From Leucaena leucocephala (Eukaryota > Streptophyta > Magnoliopsida > Fabales > Fabaceae), in NCBI GenBank assembly GCA_037074615.1, contig CM073547.1, forward strand, positions 15,778,501 to 15,842,500: 64,000 nucleotides of DNA. Direction: 5' to 3'. Position numbers and translations under genes: made by a program. This document shows, piece by piece, positions 45,447 to 55,295 of the stretch (positions are counted from its first letter, which is position 1; every line of letters begins with the position of its first letter). The notes under the pieces were generated by a model. It ran no database searches. It saw nothing but the letters and a program-made list of their open reading frames with translations, and was not told where the DNA came from.

Positions 45447-48400
45447 CTAGGTACAATCATTAATTTGACTAATTCCCATTGACCTAACATGACGCTCATG
45501 CTTTGCCTGCACAAGCGGCTTTGTTAGAGGATCAGCAACATTATCTTCTCCTGCTACTTTGCATATTTTTATATCACCTCTATCGTTGATTTCTCTGATG
45601 AGATGAAACCGCCTGAGTATATGCTTGGTCCTTTGATGTGACCTAGGCTCTTTGGCCTGTGCAATAGCACCGCTATTGTCACAGAGCAAAGTTATTGGAT
45701 CTGAGATGGTAGGTATCACCCCTAGTTCTGTGATGAACTTCCTGATCCAAACGGCTTCCTTAGCTGCATCAGATGCTGCTATATACTCAGCTTCCGTTGC
45801 AGAATCTGCTACAGTGCCCTGCTTAGAGCTCTTCCAGCTTACTGCTCCATTATTGAGGAGGAATATGTATCCAGACTGCGATTTTTGGTCGTCCTGGTCA
45901 GTTTGGAAACTCGCATCTGTGTAACCAGTTACACAGAGCTCATCATCCAATCCACCATAGACCAAGAATAAGTCCTTAGTCCTTCTTAAGTACTTAAGGA
46001 TATTCTTGACAGCAGTCCAATGGCCCTCACCAGGGTCCTGTTGGTATCTGCTAGTCATACTTAAGGCAAACGAGACATCCGGTCGAGTACATAACATGGC
46101 GTACATGATAGATCCTATGGCCGAGGCATATGGAACCTTACTCATGCGACCTCGCTGATCAGATGTACTAGGACACAGATCTTTGCTGAGGTGAGTACCA
46201 TGAGACATGGGTATGAAACCCCTCTTTGATTCGTGCATACTGAACCTATGCAGTATTTTGTCTATGTATGTACTCTGACTGAGTCCTAGAAGTCTTTTAG
46301 ATCTATCTCTATAGATCCTGATTCCTAGGATGTAGGTGGCTTCACCCAAGTCTTTCATCGAGAAAGACTTTCCTAACCAAGACTTGACAATCTGCAAGGT
46401 AGGAATGTCATTCCCAATAAGTAGGATGTCATCGACATAGAGTACTAAAAACACAACTGTGCTCCCACTAACCTTCTTGTACACACAAGGTTCATCAATG
46501 TTTTGAAGAAATCCAAACTCTTTGATTACTTCATCAAAACGATGATTCCAACTCCGAGAGGCTTGCTTTAGTCCATAAATGGACCTTTGAAGCTTGCACA
46601 CTTTACCAGAGTCCTCGGAACGCACAAACCCTTCAGGTTGTGTCATGTACACGTCCTCAAGGAGCTTTCCATTAAGGAAGGCTGTCTTGACGTCCATCTG
46701 CCATATTTCATAGTCATAATATGCTGCAATAGCAAAGAGGATTCTGATTGATTTGGCCATTGCTACTGGGGAAAAGGTCTCATCATAGTCCACACCATGA
46801 GTTTGAGTAAAACCTTTTGCAACCAGTCGTGCCTTGAAGACATTTACATTGCCATCCATGTCAGTTTTCTCTTTGAAAACCCACTTGCACCCGACGGTTT
46901 TTACACCTTCAGGCGGGTCGACTAAGGTCCAAACCTGATTGTCGTACATGGATTGCATCTCAGACTTCATGGCACTAAGCCATTTTTCGGAGTTTGGTCC
47001 CACTATAGCTTCTCGATAGGTAGTCGGCTCATTATGCTCAATGAGCAACACATCACGACTATCAGAAATCAGAAATCCATATCTCTGAGGCTGAAGTCGT
47101 GTCCTATTAGACTTTCGTGGACCTTGCGTGACTTGAGGAGTCTCAACAACTTGTTGTGAGTCTTCTCTATTTTCCATCTGCAGTTCTGTGGTGTCTTGTA
47201 GCTCTCGAACTTCTTCGAGTTGTACCTTACTCCCACTGGTTCTTTTAGAGATAAATTCTCGTTCAAGAAAGATACCATTTCTGACAACAAACACTTTGTT
47301 ATCAGCAGGGTTGTAGACGTAATATCCCTTGGTTTCCTTAGGATATCCCACAAAAAGGCATTTTGAGGATTTGGGCGCTAATTTGTCTGAGGCTTGTTGC
47401 TTAACATAGACCTCGCATCCCCAAATCTTGAGGAAAGATAAACTAGGCGTCCTCCCAGTCCATATCTCATACGGAGTCTTTTCGATTGCCTTAGATGGAA
47501 CACGATTTAGTGTGAACGCAGCTGTTTCTAGGGCATAGCCCCAAAAGGAGGGTGGAAGATCTGTTCGACTCATCATGGATCGAACCATATCTAATAGTGT
47601 TCGATTTCTCCGTTCAGAAACGCCATTCCATTGTGGTGTCCCTGGAGGAGTCAATTGTGAGAGTGTCCCACAATTCCTAAGATGATCTATGAACTCTTGG
47701 CTCAAATATTCACCACCCCGATCAGATCGAAGGGCTTTAATTGTTTTGCCAAGCTGGTTTTGTACTTCATTTTGAAATATCTTGAACTTTTCAAAAGATT
47801 CAGATTTATGTTTCATTAGATAGATGTACCCATATCTGCTGAAATCATCTATGAATGTTATGAAGTACGAATAACCTCCTCTGGCATTTGTGTTCATCGG
47901 TCCACACACATCTGTATGTATGAGGCCCAATAAATCAGTGGCCCTCTCACTGTGCCCAGTGAAAGGTGACTTTGTCATCTTTCCTAACAAGCAAGACTCG
48001 CAAGTGTCATATGATTCAAAATCAAATGAGTTTAGAAATCCATCTTGATGGAGTTTGGAAATGCGTTTCTCATTTATGTGGCCCAGACGACAGTGCCAGA
48101 GGTATGTGGGATTCAAATCGTTTGGTTTGACCCTTTTGGCGGTTATGTTATAGATATTTCCATGATTGGGTTGTTCCAAATTTAATATGTAATGATCAAC
48201 ATGCAAATCACCATGAGCATAGAAAACATCATTACGATAAATAGAACATCTACTATTCCCAGCAATGGAAGTGAAACCTTCCTTATCCAAATAAGAAAGT
48301 GAAACAATGTTACTACTTAAAGCAGGAACATAATAGCAATTGTTCAAAACTAACAAAAGCCCAGTGGGCAGAACTAATTCATAAGTGCCTACAGCTAACG

Positions 48401-49430
48401 CAGCAACCCTTGCTCTGTTTCCAACTCGTAGGTCAACTTCACCCCTTTTCAGCTTCCTACTGTCCTTTAGTCCCTGCACATTCGTACAAATGTGAGAACC
48501 ACATGCAGTATCTAATACCCATGAGGTGGAAGTAGAAAGATGAATGTCTATAACATAAATACCTGAAGCGATAGCCCCGCTATCCTTCTTGTTCTTTTTC
48601 AGATCTTCGAGGTAGAGTTTGCAATTCCTCTTCCAATGACCCGGTTCATTGCAGAAGAAGCAGACTCCTTCCTTCGGAGGCTTTGCCTTCTTTGGTGCAG
48701 GCTTGGTTTCGGGCTTGCCTGACTCTTTGGTCTTACCTGATGAGCCATGACCCTTCCCCTTGCCTTTGCCTTTCTTTTTCGTACCCTTTCCCTTTTGAAC
48801 CATCAAAACACTACTGGGTTTCTTCTTAAGACTCGGCTCAGCAGTTTTAAGCATCCCATGCAGTTCAGAAATAGATTTCTCCATGTTGTTCATGTTGTAG
48901 TTCATAACAAACTGGTCATAACTTTCCGGGAGTGAGTTTAAGATCAAATCTGTAGCTAACTCCTGGCTCATGGGAAATCCAAGCCGTTCAAGGTGATCAA
49001 TGTACCCTTTCATCTTTAAGACATGAGCACTGACTGATGCACCTTCAGCCATCTTGCAGGAATGTAAGGCCTTAGTGGTCTCATACCTCTCTTGCCTTGC
49101 CTGTTGCTGGAACATTTCCTTGAGATGCACAATCATCTCATAAGCCTCCATGTGTTCCAGATCTCTTTGGAGCTCCGGAACCATGGTGGCTAGCATCAAG
49201 CATCCCACATCGACAGAGTCTTCCTTATGCTTCATATAAGCATCTCTCTGAGCTCTGGGAGCATTGGCGGCTGGCTCATCAGGAATGGGTTGATCTAGGA
49301 CATGCGCCTTTCTTTCCTGCTTGAGAACAATTCTCAAGTTCCTAAACCAGTCAAGAAAGTTTGTCCCATTAAATTTGTCCTTCTCAAGGACAGATCGCAG
49401 CGATAATGTAGCAGTATTACTAGTCGTCAT
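45447..49430 (-). CDS. Copia gag-pol polyprotein, 1,327 aa, intact
   Basis: A single frame encodes a full Copia polyprotein that copies element RNA into DNA and integrates it. Gag is residues ~1-290, with an RNA-binding Lys/Gly-rich stretch (~212-252) and the zinc knuckle CFFCNEPGHWKRNC (257-270). The protease active site is WVLDTACGSH (304-313). Integrase has the zinc-finger region at ~446-480 and catalytic Asp507 (HTDVCG), Asp570 (LRSDRGGEY) and Glu606 (NGVSERRNR). RT opens near 820 (AMKSEMQSMYDNQVW), has FKARLVAKGF (865-874), MDVKTAFLNG (912-921) and YVDD (998-1001). RNase H has Asp1172, Glu1213 and Asp1251, then RTKHI, VADPLTKPL and the C-terminus SQINDCT. The length is normal for a plant Copia polyprotein. 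No stop or frameshift is present. Clade not assigned with confidence. Confidence 0.96.
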   Translation of the reverse strand: MTTSNTATLSLRSVLEKDKFNGTNFLDWFRNLRIVLKQERKAHVLDQPIPDEPAANAPRAQRDAYMKHKEDSVDVGCLMLATMVPELQRDLEHMEAYEMIVHLKEMFQQQARQERYETTKALHSCKMAEGASVSAHVLKMKGYIDHLERLGFPMSQELATDLILNSLPESYDQFVMNYNMNNMEKSISELHGMLKTAEPSLKKKPSSVLMVQKGKGTKKKGKGKGKGHGSSGKTKESGKPETKPAPKKAKPPKEGVCFFCNEPGHWKRNCKLYLEDLKKNKKDSGAIASGIYVIDIHLSTSTSWVLDTACGSHICTNVQGLKDSRKLKRGEVDLRVGNRARVAALAVGTYELVLPTGLLLVLNNCYYVPALSSNIVSLSYLDKEGFTSIAGNSRCSIYRNDVFYAHGDLHVDHYILNLEQPNHGNIYNITAKRVKPNDLNPTYLWHCRLGHINEKRISKLHQDGFLNSFDFESYDTCESCLLGKMTKSPFTGHSERATDLLGLIHTDVCGPMNTNARGGYSYFITFIDDFSRYGYIYLMKHKSESFEKFKIFQNEVQNQLGKTIKALRSDRGGEYLSQEFIDHLRNCGTLSQLTPPGTPQWNGVSERRNRTLLDMVRSMMSRTDLPPSFWGYALETAAFTLNRVPSKAIEKTPYEIWTGRTPSLSFLKIWGCEVYVKQQASDKLAPKSSKCLFVGYPKETKGYYVYNPADNKVFVVRNGIFLEREFISKRTSGSKVQLEEVRELQDTTELQMENREDSQQVVETPQVTQGPRKSNRTRLQPQRYGFLISDSRDVLLIEHNEPTTYREAIVGPNSEKWLSAMKSEMQSMYDNQVWTLVDPPEGVKTVGCKWVFKEKTDMDGNVNVFKARLVAKGFTQTHGVDYDETFSPVAMAKSIRILFAIAAYYDYEIWQMDVKTAFLNGKLLEDVYMTQPEGFVRSEDSGKVCKLQRSIYGLKQASRSWNHRFDEVIKEFGFLQNIDEPCVYKKVSGSTVVFLVLYVDDILLIGNDIPTLQIVKSWLGKSFSMKDLGEATYILGIRIYRDRSKRLLGLSQSTYIDKILHRFSMHESKRGFIPMSHGTHLSKDLCPSTSDQRGRMSKVPYASAIGSIMYAMLCTRPDVSFALSMTSRYQQDPGEGHWTAVKNILKYLRRTKDLFLVYGGLDDELCVTGYTDASFQTDQDDQKSQSGYIFLLNNGAVSWKSSKQGTVADSATEAEYIAASDAAKEAVWIRKFITELGVIPTISDPITLLCDNSGAIAQAKEPRSHQRTKHILRRFHLIREINDRGDIKICKVAGEDNVADPLTKPLVQAKHERHVRSMGISQINDCT

Positions 49431-50580
49431 GATTCTACAATTAAAATATGCAATGTAATTAGTAATCTCCCACTAAATAAACAACCCTCAATGCAATAGT
49501 TAGTGGGCTAAGATCCATATTTGGCTCAAACTTAAGTCCGCTTTGGCAGGACGCTTAGATTAAGTTATTTAGGTAGGTAACACCTTTACCAATTACATCA
49601 AATGTAACTCTTAGATATTCATGGGATCCTATCATCATATGATCTGGCATGTTCTAATCCCATCTAATGCCTTGAGATCCAAAACCGTTTTGTTAATCTC
49701 AATTAAGTCAAACAATAATGAACCTATGAGAGTAGCACCATTACTCTTTGCTTATCTCCCCAAGATAACTCAAAAGCACCCACTTTGGTGGAGTCCACAA
49801 TTGAGCGATCAAGGTTTTGACAAGTGTTCATAAATTGACAGCATTATGACTTAAGATTTCTTTTAGAGGGCCTAATTTAACTATCTGGTTTATAAAACGC
49901 ATGTTTCTCAGTTCGTATCTCATACAAGTAATATGCATGTGCTGATCTAATCATAAGATGCATAATTCAAACGTGATACAATATGGCTCACCTATCCTAA
50001 GTCCCCTCAAGCCAATGAGAGGAGCTCTCTAGTAAGAAAAGAGAAATTACATATAGAAACCTCTTTTAACATTTGAGGGGAGTGAGATGAGAGGAGAAGG
50101 TACATTGAGAGTATATAGAGGAAGGCACGACACGCAGGCCGTATTTTTTTAAAAAATTACAACACTTGCAATCTAGAGCCATATTGTTCACCATACCCAA
50201 ACATTCAAGAATCAATATTCAGATCTAATCGAAGGGCAAAAAACATTTACAAAGTAACATATGTTACGGTTATGTTGCGCTACGAACAGGTACCCAAACA
50301 GAAATTTTTTTTTTTGTTTTTGTTTCATAAATAATCACGAATCTGAATTCGGTTTTCACAAATAATCACAAATTCGAATTCGGTTTTCTTAGACCCCATC
50401 TATGCGGATTGATCAAATCAAAAAGCATCACCACCGATTTCAATTTCCTTTTAGATTCCTTTTATGTCATACACAACAAGGATTCCATATATGTCACACA
50501 TACAACGCTTATTATATGATCGGCTACTAATAACATATATCATATAAATCACAAATCAAGCCTAACTTAAACACAAAATG
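49431..50580 (-). other. 5' leader of the young Copia
   Basis: About 1.15 kb between the PBS and the gag-pol start. No coding frame of note. It would be the untranslated and packaging region of the element RNA. Confidence 0.7.
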
Positions 50581-50597
50581 GCATGGCTCTGATACCA
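50581..50597 (-). other. Primer binding site of the young Copia
   Basis: The minus strand reads TGGTATCAGAGCCATGC, one base after the LTR end. This is a full match to the initiator-Met tRNA 3' end, the usual plant Copia primer. Confidence 0.95.
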
Positions 50598-50598
50598 C

Positions 50599-52599
50599 TG
50601 TAAGGAATTGGAAGACACGCAGCGGAAATAAACTTTAAAAATTTTCCATTCCTTGCCAGGATCTGCCGTATGTGTTTAAGTCAAGTGGAAAGAATCCTTA
50701 CCCTTAGTGTTGCTCAGCGAATTTCACAGCTTCTCTACGTGGGTGGTGATCTCTTTCTGATCGCAAGAAATCGACGGAGTGTTCCTCAGCGACCTTCACA
50801 GATTCTCTCCGCGGACGGTGGTCTCTTTCCGATCACAAGAAGTCGACGCCTCAGGTCGGCTTCCTCTACTGGTATCCACACGAACAGCGTTCCAACCACG
50901 AACGACGTGCTAGCGTCTCCTGTCCCTCCAAGGCTTTCACAAGTCTCCGTCTCTATTTCGGCAGTTTCTTGTCTGCAAACCTTTTGCAGATTCCGTTCGG
51001 CCTTTTGTGTTCTATGTTATTTTCAAACGTAGCTCCTCCAATCAGATATAGAGGATGCTATGCGTTTTTCCACCTGACCTAATTGGATTTTGGAGTTAAT
51101 CTTATATTAATTCCGAATTGATACAATATCATATATTGTATAATTTTATAAGAAACTAATTAAATAAAATAATATTAAATCCGTCCCACAGATTTAATTA
51201 CTTATTTATTTAACTTTAAATAAAGATGAGACTGAGTTATATTTGATTTATTCCCATAAATCAAATTTGAGATATCCTATCAATTTAAATTTCGAATTTC
51301 AAACGTGATAGAGATTTAATTTATCCTTATAAATTAAATCTTATAAATATCTCTTATATGAGATATCCTATCAATTTGAATTTCGAATTTCAAACGTGAT
51401 AGAGATTTAATTTATCCTTATAAATTAAATCTTATAAATATCTCTTATATGAGATATCCTATCAATTTGAATTTCGAATTTCAAACGTGATAGAGATTTA
51501 ATTTATCCTTATAAATTAAATCTTATAAATATCTCTTATATGAGATATCCTATCAATTTGAATTTCGAATTCAAACATGATAGGGATTTAATTTATCCTT
51601 ATAAATTAAATCTCATATATCTCATATATATAATTTATATATATATACGAATTTATATATATACGAATATAAATATAAATAAATATATATATACATTCAC
51701 CTGGATCTTTCATTGAATCTGGACATGTCTTAGATTCAATGAATCTGGACATCATAGCTCGTGTTGGGCTATTTTGTGTGCGACCCTGTAGGCCCATATG
51801 AAGTTGGCAGTGGGCCATTTGCTATACTAGCCCACAAGTCGCAAGCGGTCTCTAGCAAGACATAACAACTACCCAAATCATATGAGGATCGATAAACGAT
51901 GTAACCTTTTATACAACCATATCATGTCCCTTCTGTCACGCGATATTTTGGTCATGGATGAGGCATGGATAATGTCATCCTCCTATTCCCGACCGTTACT
52001 TTCTCGATCCCTGAGTAGTCTGACTATAGAAATGGAACTACCTTTCCATTACAGTATGGCCATACATTTCTCAGACTCACTCATCGAGGGGCCCAGTAAT
52101 ATCTCTCCACGAATGTGAGGGACAAATTCCATCTTGACCATTCACATTCCTCCGCATGAAAAACCACTAAGCCCAAACATAGTCTTTATGATCACTCGGT
52201 CAAAAGTGACTTTTGACTAGGTCAAAGCTGAGCGTTTTGTCATGTAGGAATCCATGATGATCTCAGGTCAAAGGGCATATTGACATGGTTTGTATATGAG
52301 AGAAGCTTATGACGTTACCCATGCAGTTCTCTCATAGCGGGTCGGTCCAACACCCTGTACTCTTACATGTGCTTATGACTTTGATTTATATCTCTATACA
52401 TCTTCAAAGTCATACTGGTCTTATTTCATCTGTGCTCCCACATAGATGATCGACCAGGGACATTTAGGATAATATCATGAATTATCCAAGGATGGTCATC
52501 ATAGTAAACATGCAAATAATATGATAACTCAATTAATAAATTCATAAATCAATAATGTTCATAAGACAATGATTGGCCCCTAGGGCACGATTTCCAACA
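50599..52599 (-). repeat. 5' LTR of the young Copia (2,001 bp)
   Basis: Offset by exactly 7,167 bp from the 3' LTR at both ends and identical by eye. Includes the four-unit tandem block at 51269-51622. Confidence 0.96.
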
Positions 52600-52604
52600 A
52601 AACC
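52600..52604. repeat. Target duplication (AAACC) right of the young Copia
   Basis: Matches 43427-43431. Confidence 0.95.
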
Positions 52605-53591
52605 CTCTCGTATGGTGTCTGATATGCAATAGTCTTGGAAGGAACTCTATTGATCACATGGGCTGCCATTTTTATACACTCTCCCCAATATTTAATTGAA
52701 ATTCCAGATTGTATCATCAAACTTCTAGCGACTTGTATTAAGGTTCTATGTTTCCTTTCCATAACCCCATTGTGTTGTGGAGTGTAGGGACATGTGGTCT
52801 CATGTAAAATGCCTTTTTCACCAAAGTATTCTATGAGTTGATTATTAAATAATTTTGTTCCATTGTCACTTCTTACTTTTTTAATCTTGGCTGAAAATTG
52901 ATTCAAAATGTGTGCAATAAAATTTTTAACACAAACAATAGTTTCTGATTTATTTCTCATTAGAAAAATTCAAATAGCTCTAGAATAATCATCTACTAAT
53001 GTAAGGAAATACTGTTGACCTTGATGTGTGGGTACTCTATATGGTCCCCACACATCCATATGAATCAATTCAAAGCAATAACTAGATTTGATATAACAAG
53101 AAATAAAAGGGAGTCGTGTCTGTTTTGATTGTATGCAGACATCACAAATTTTATTCATCGACATATTCTCATTCTTTACAATGTCCAAGTGTTTCAATAT
53201 AGGCATAGGTGCATGTCCTAGTCTATTATACAGCAACCAAACATCAATGTGTTTGTGTGAGTTTTTCAAATTATTTCTCTTATGGCTTGAAGAGTTCATA
53301 ATATCATATTTAGGTGTCAACTTTAAAATAGAGATCTTATATGAGTTTACCAATCACCTTCACTTTCCCATCCTGAATGCCCTGTATAATGCAGTGATCA
53401 GAAAAAAATGCTACCATGCAATGTTGTTCTCTAGTCAATCTAGGGACTGAAATTAAGTTAAATTTTAATCGTGGAGCATACAAGACATTAGTTAACATTA
53501 TTTCATCAGTGAGTCTGATATTACCTACATGAGTAACATGTATTATTTCTCCGATTGGTATTTGGATTATTTTTATAAAACTGTTATTTTC
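52605..53591 (-). pseudogene. GAG-pre-integrase and integrase core of the old Copia
   Basis: 53353-52970 encodes the pre-integrase zinc region (LLYNRLGHAPMPILKHL, CDVCIQSKQTRLPF) and the first catalytic Asp in HMDVWGPY. A TGA replaces a conserved Trp just after DDYSRAI. 52960-52580 continues with RNKSETI, KVRSDNGTKL (second Asp), PQHNGVMERKHRT (Glu) and INRVPSK. The last codons at the insertion site join the segment starting at 43431. Confidence 0.88.
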
Positions 53592-54607
53592 CTAGTAGCT
53601 ATGAAACAGTGTTAATTCACCCATCATATGATTAGTGGCTCCTGAGTCAATGACCCAGGTAGTGTGTGTCTGTGTATGATGAATGGGTTTAGTCAAACCT
53701 GTTGCAGTACCCGTCAAGGCGTGTATGGTCCCTTCAGAATCCCTCTTAAGGATGTCTAGGAGCTTGTCATATTGCTCCCTGGTCAAGGTTGGCGCAGTTG
53801 TCTTATTAACATTGTTTGCTAGCCCTTCTCCTTCAGCATTATTCTCTGCGGTAAGTTGATTGACTGTTGCATCTTGATTGCGTTTGCCTCTGTTTCCTTT
53901 AAAATTTGGCGGGTACCCCACAATTTCCCTGCAAACATCCTTGATGTGTCCTCTTTTATGGCAATGCGTACACTCTGATATTGGTCCTGTGCGTCCATGG
54001 CCTCCACGTCCACGGCCTATTCCTCTGTTTATAGCAACCCCCTCCATAGGGTTGCTTCTTGATCAATTTGCAATTGATCTCTTTGCTTCATCTTCAGTTA
54101 TCATTGCAAAGGCCTGATTCACAGAAGGGAGAGGGTTCATCATAAGGACTTGGCTCCTTGCCATGGCAAAACAATCATTCAACACTAGCAAAAATTGAAG
54201 TAGCTTCTGCTGTTGGATCATATCAGAATAGGCCTTTGATGTTTCACACTTGCAGGAAGGTATGGGAACCAACATCGATTACTCTTCTCATAGTTCTTTC
54301 AGCTTGGAATAATATCCTGAAACTATAAGAGACTCTTGGCGTAATTTTCCTATCTCGCGGTGAAGACAGAAGACCCTGAAACTAGTGACTTTATCAAAAC
54401 GTTCCTTCAAGTAGTCCACACCAGATATGCATCATGGTAAAATATCACACTGCTGGCCAATTCTTTCGATAGGGAATTCAGGATCCAGGAAAGAACAACA
54501 GCATTGCATTGTTCCCATTGCTCTTTGAGTGCTTCCTCCTGAGCATCTTTGAGGCAGGATCCATCAATGAAGCCCAATTTCCGTTTTCCCCTTAAGGCGA
54601 TGTTCAT
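53592..54607 (-). pseudogene. gag and protease of the old Copia
   Basis: 54607-54407 reads IALRGKRKLGFIDGSC and VLSWILNSLSKELASS, the N-terminal gag domain. 54275-54063 reads VPIPSCKC, MIQQQKLLQFLLVLND and PLPSVNQAFAMI. 54047-53592 has the knuckle CTHCHKRGHIKDVC (CX2CX4HX4C) and the protease site WVIDSGATNHMM. The three pieces are separated by shifts or stops. Confidence 0.88.
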
Positions 54608-54943
54608 GTCTCACGACCAGACAGTATAATTGTCGATTCCTATAAGGATATGTTGTACAATGGTAGTGGTTTGTGTTTTAGAATGATAGAGAAATAGGGG
54701 ATGGGTGAATGTTAATTTTTCAACACATGAACCTTTTGACTCCTTGAAATCCATGGTTTTGGAAAACACGTACCTGCTATGGGATTTCTTTTTATGGCTT
54801 AAAGATCAACGTTTGGAAGTGGCTTCCTAGAGAGTCTTCGATCGCACTGTCAATGCCGTAAGTCCCTGCTTAACCCCTTTTCATTGCAGTAGTAGGTGAT
54901 TAGGGCAACAAATTCTTTCTTGCGTCGCGGCAGGAGACGATTT

Positions 54944-55067
54944 GGGCAACATAATCTTTCTTTCTTGCTATTGCCACCATGATGGACTCCTTTTTTTGGG
55001 TTTCTGGGCAACAGAATCTTTCTTTCTTACTGTTGCCACCATGATGGACCCCTTTTTTGGGTTTCTT
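54944..55067. repeat. 62-bp tandem duplication in the leader of the old Copia
   Basis: Units 54944-55005 and 55006-55067 both read GGGCAACA(T/G)AATCTTTC, then TTGCCACCATGATGGAC, then TTTTTGGGTTTCT. A third partial start (GGGCAACAAATTCTTTCTTG) lies at 54903. Confidence 0.85.
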
Positions 55068-55140
55068 CTTGTTTTTCAGGCGAATGTGGGACTTATTCTT
55101 GGGCCTTATCTCGCACGATTATGAATCTCTTGGTAGAAGC

Positions 55141-55156
55141 TGCTGCTCTGGTACCA
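55141..55156 (-). other. Primer binding site of the old Copia
   Basis: The minus strand reads TGGTACCAGAGCAGCA directly after the LTR end. It matches the initiator-Met tRNA form TGGTATCAGAGC except for one base. Confidence 0.85.
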
Positions 55157-55290
55157 TGTTAAGAGAAAATGATATGTATATTCCACACACCGAAAAGGTT
55201 TACAGGATCTATTTATGTAGATACATTCAGAAACACACTAGGCTTTGGGCTATAGGCCCAATACTAATAGTCCAAAACCTACTTCTAACA
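55157..55290 (-). repeat. 5' LTR of the old Copia
   Basis: 134 bp, with three differences from 39313-39446, about 2%. Confidence 0.92.
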
Positions 55291-55295
55291 CTTGT

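Larger units (their letters stand above)
43432..52599 (-). mobile_element. Complete, apparently intact young Ty1-Copia element (9,168 bp)
   Basis: It has two 2,001-bp LTRs between which I find no difference by eye, perfect AAACC duplications, PBS at 50581-50597, a ~1.15 kb leader, one uninterrupted 1,327-codon gag-pol frame, and PPT at 45434-45443. All catalytic motifs are present. This is the most recent insertion in the window and the best candidate for a still-active transposon. It landed in the integrase region of the old Copia. Confidence 0.96.
39313..55290 (-). mobile_element. Old Copia element (Ale-like, 134-bp LTRs), interrupted by two later insertions
   Basis: The two LTRs, 39313-39446 and 55157-55290, are both 134 bp (TGTTAAGAG...TTCTAACA on the plus strand) and differ at three positions by eye. 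The flanks are CTTAT (39308-39312) and CTTGT (55291-55295), a 5-bp target duplication with one change. On the minus strand the order is 5' LTR, PBS, leader, gag, protease, integrase, RT, RNase H, PPT, 3' LTR. Removing the insertions 41038-42827 and 43432-52599 leaves an element of about 5 kb. Several stops in gag and pol show it is dead. Ale assignment is inferred from the short LTRs and the protein flavour. Confidence 0.9.
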
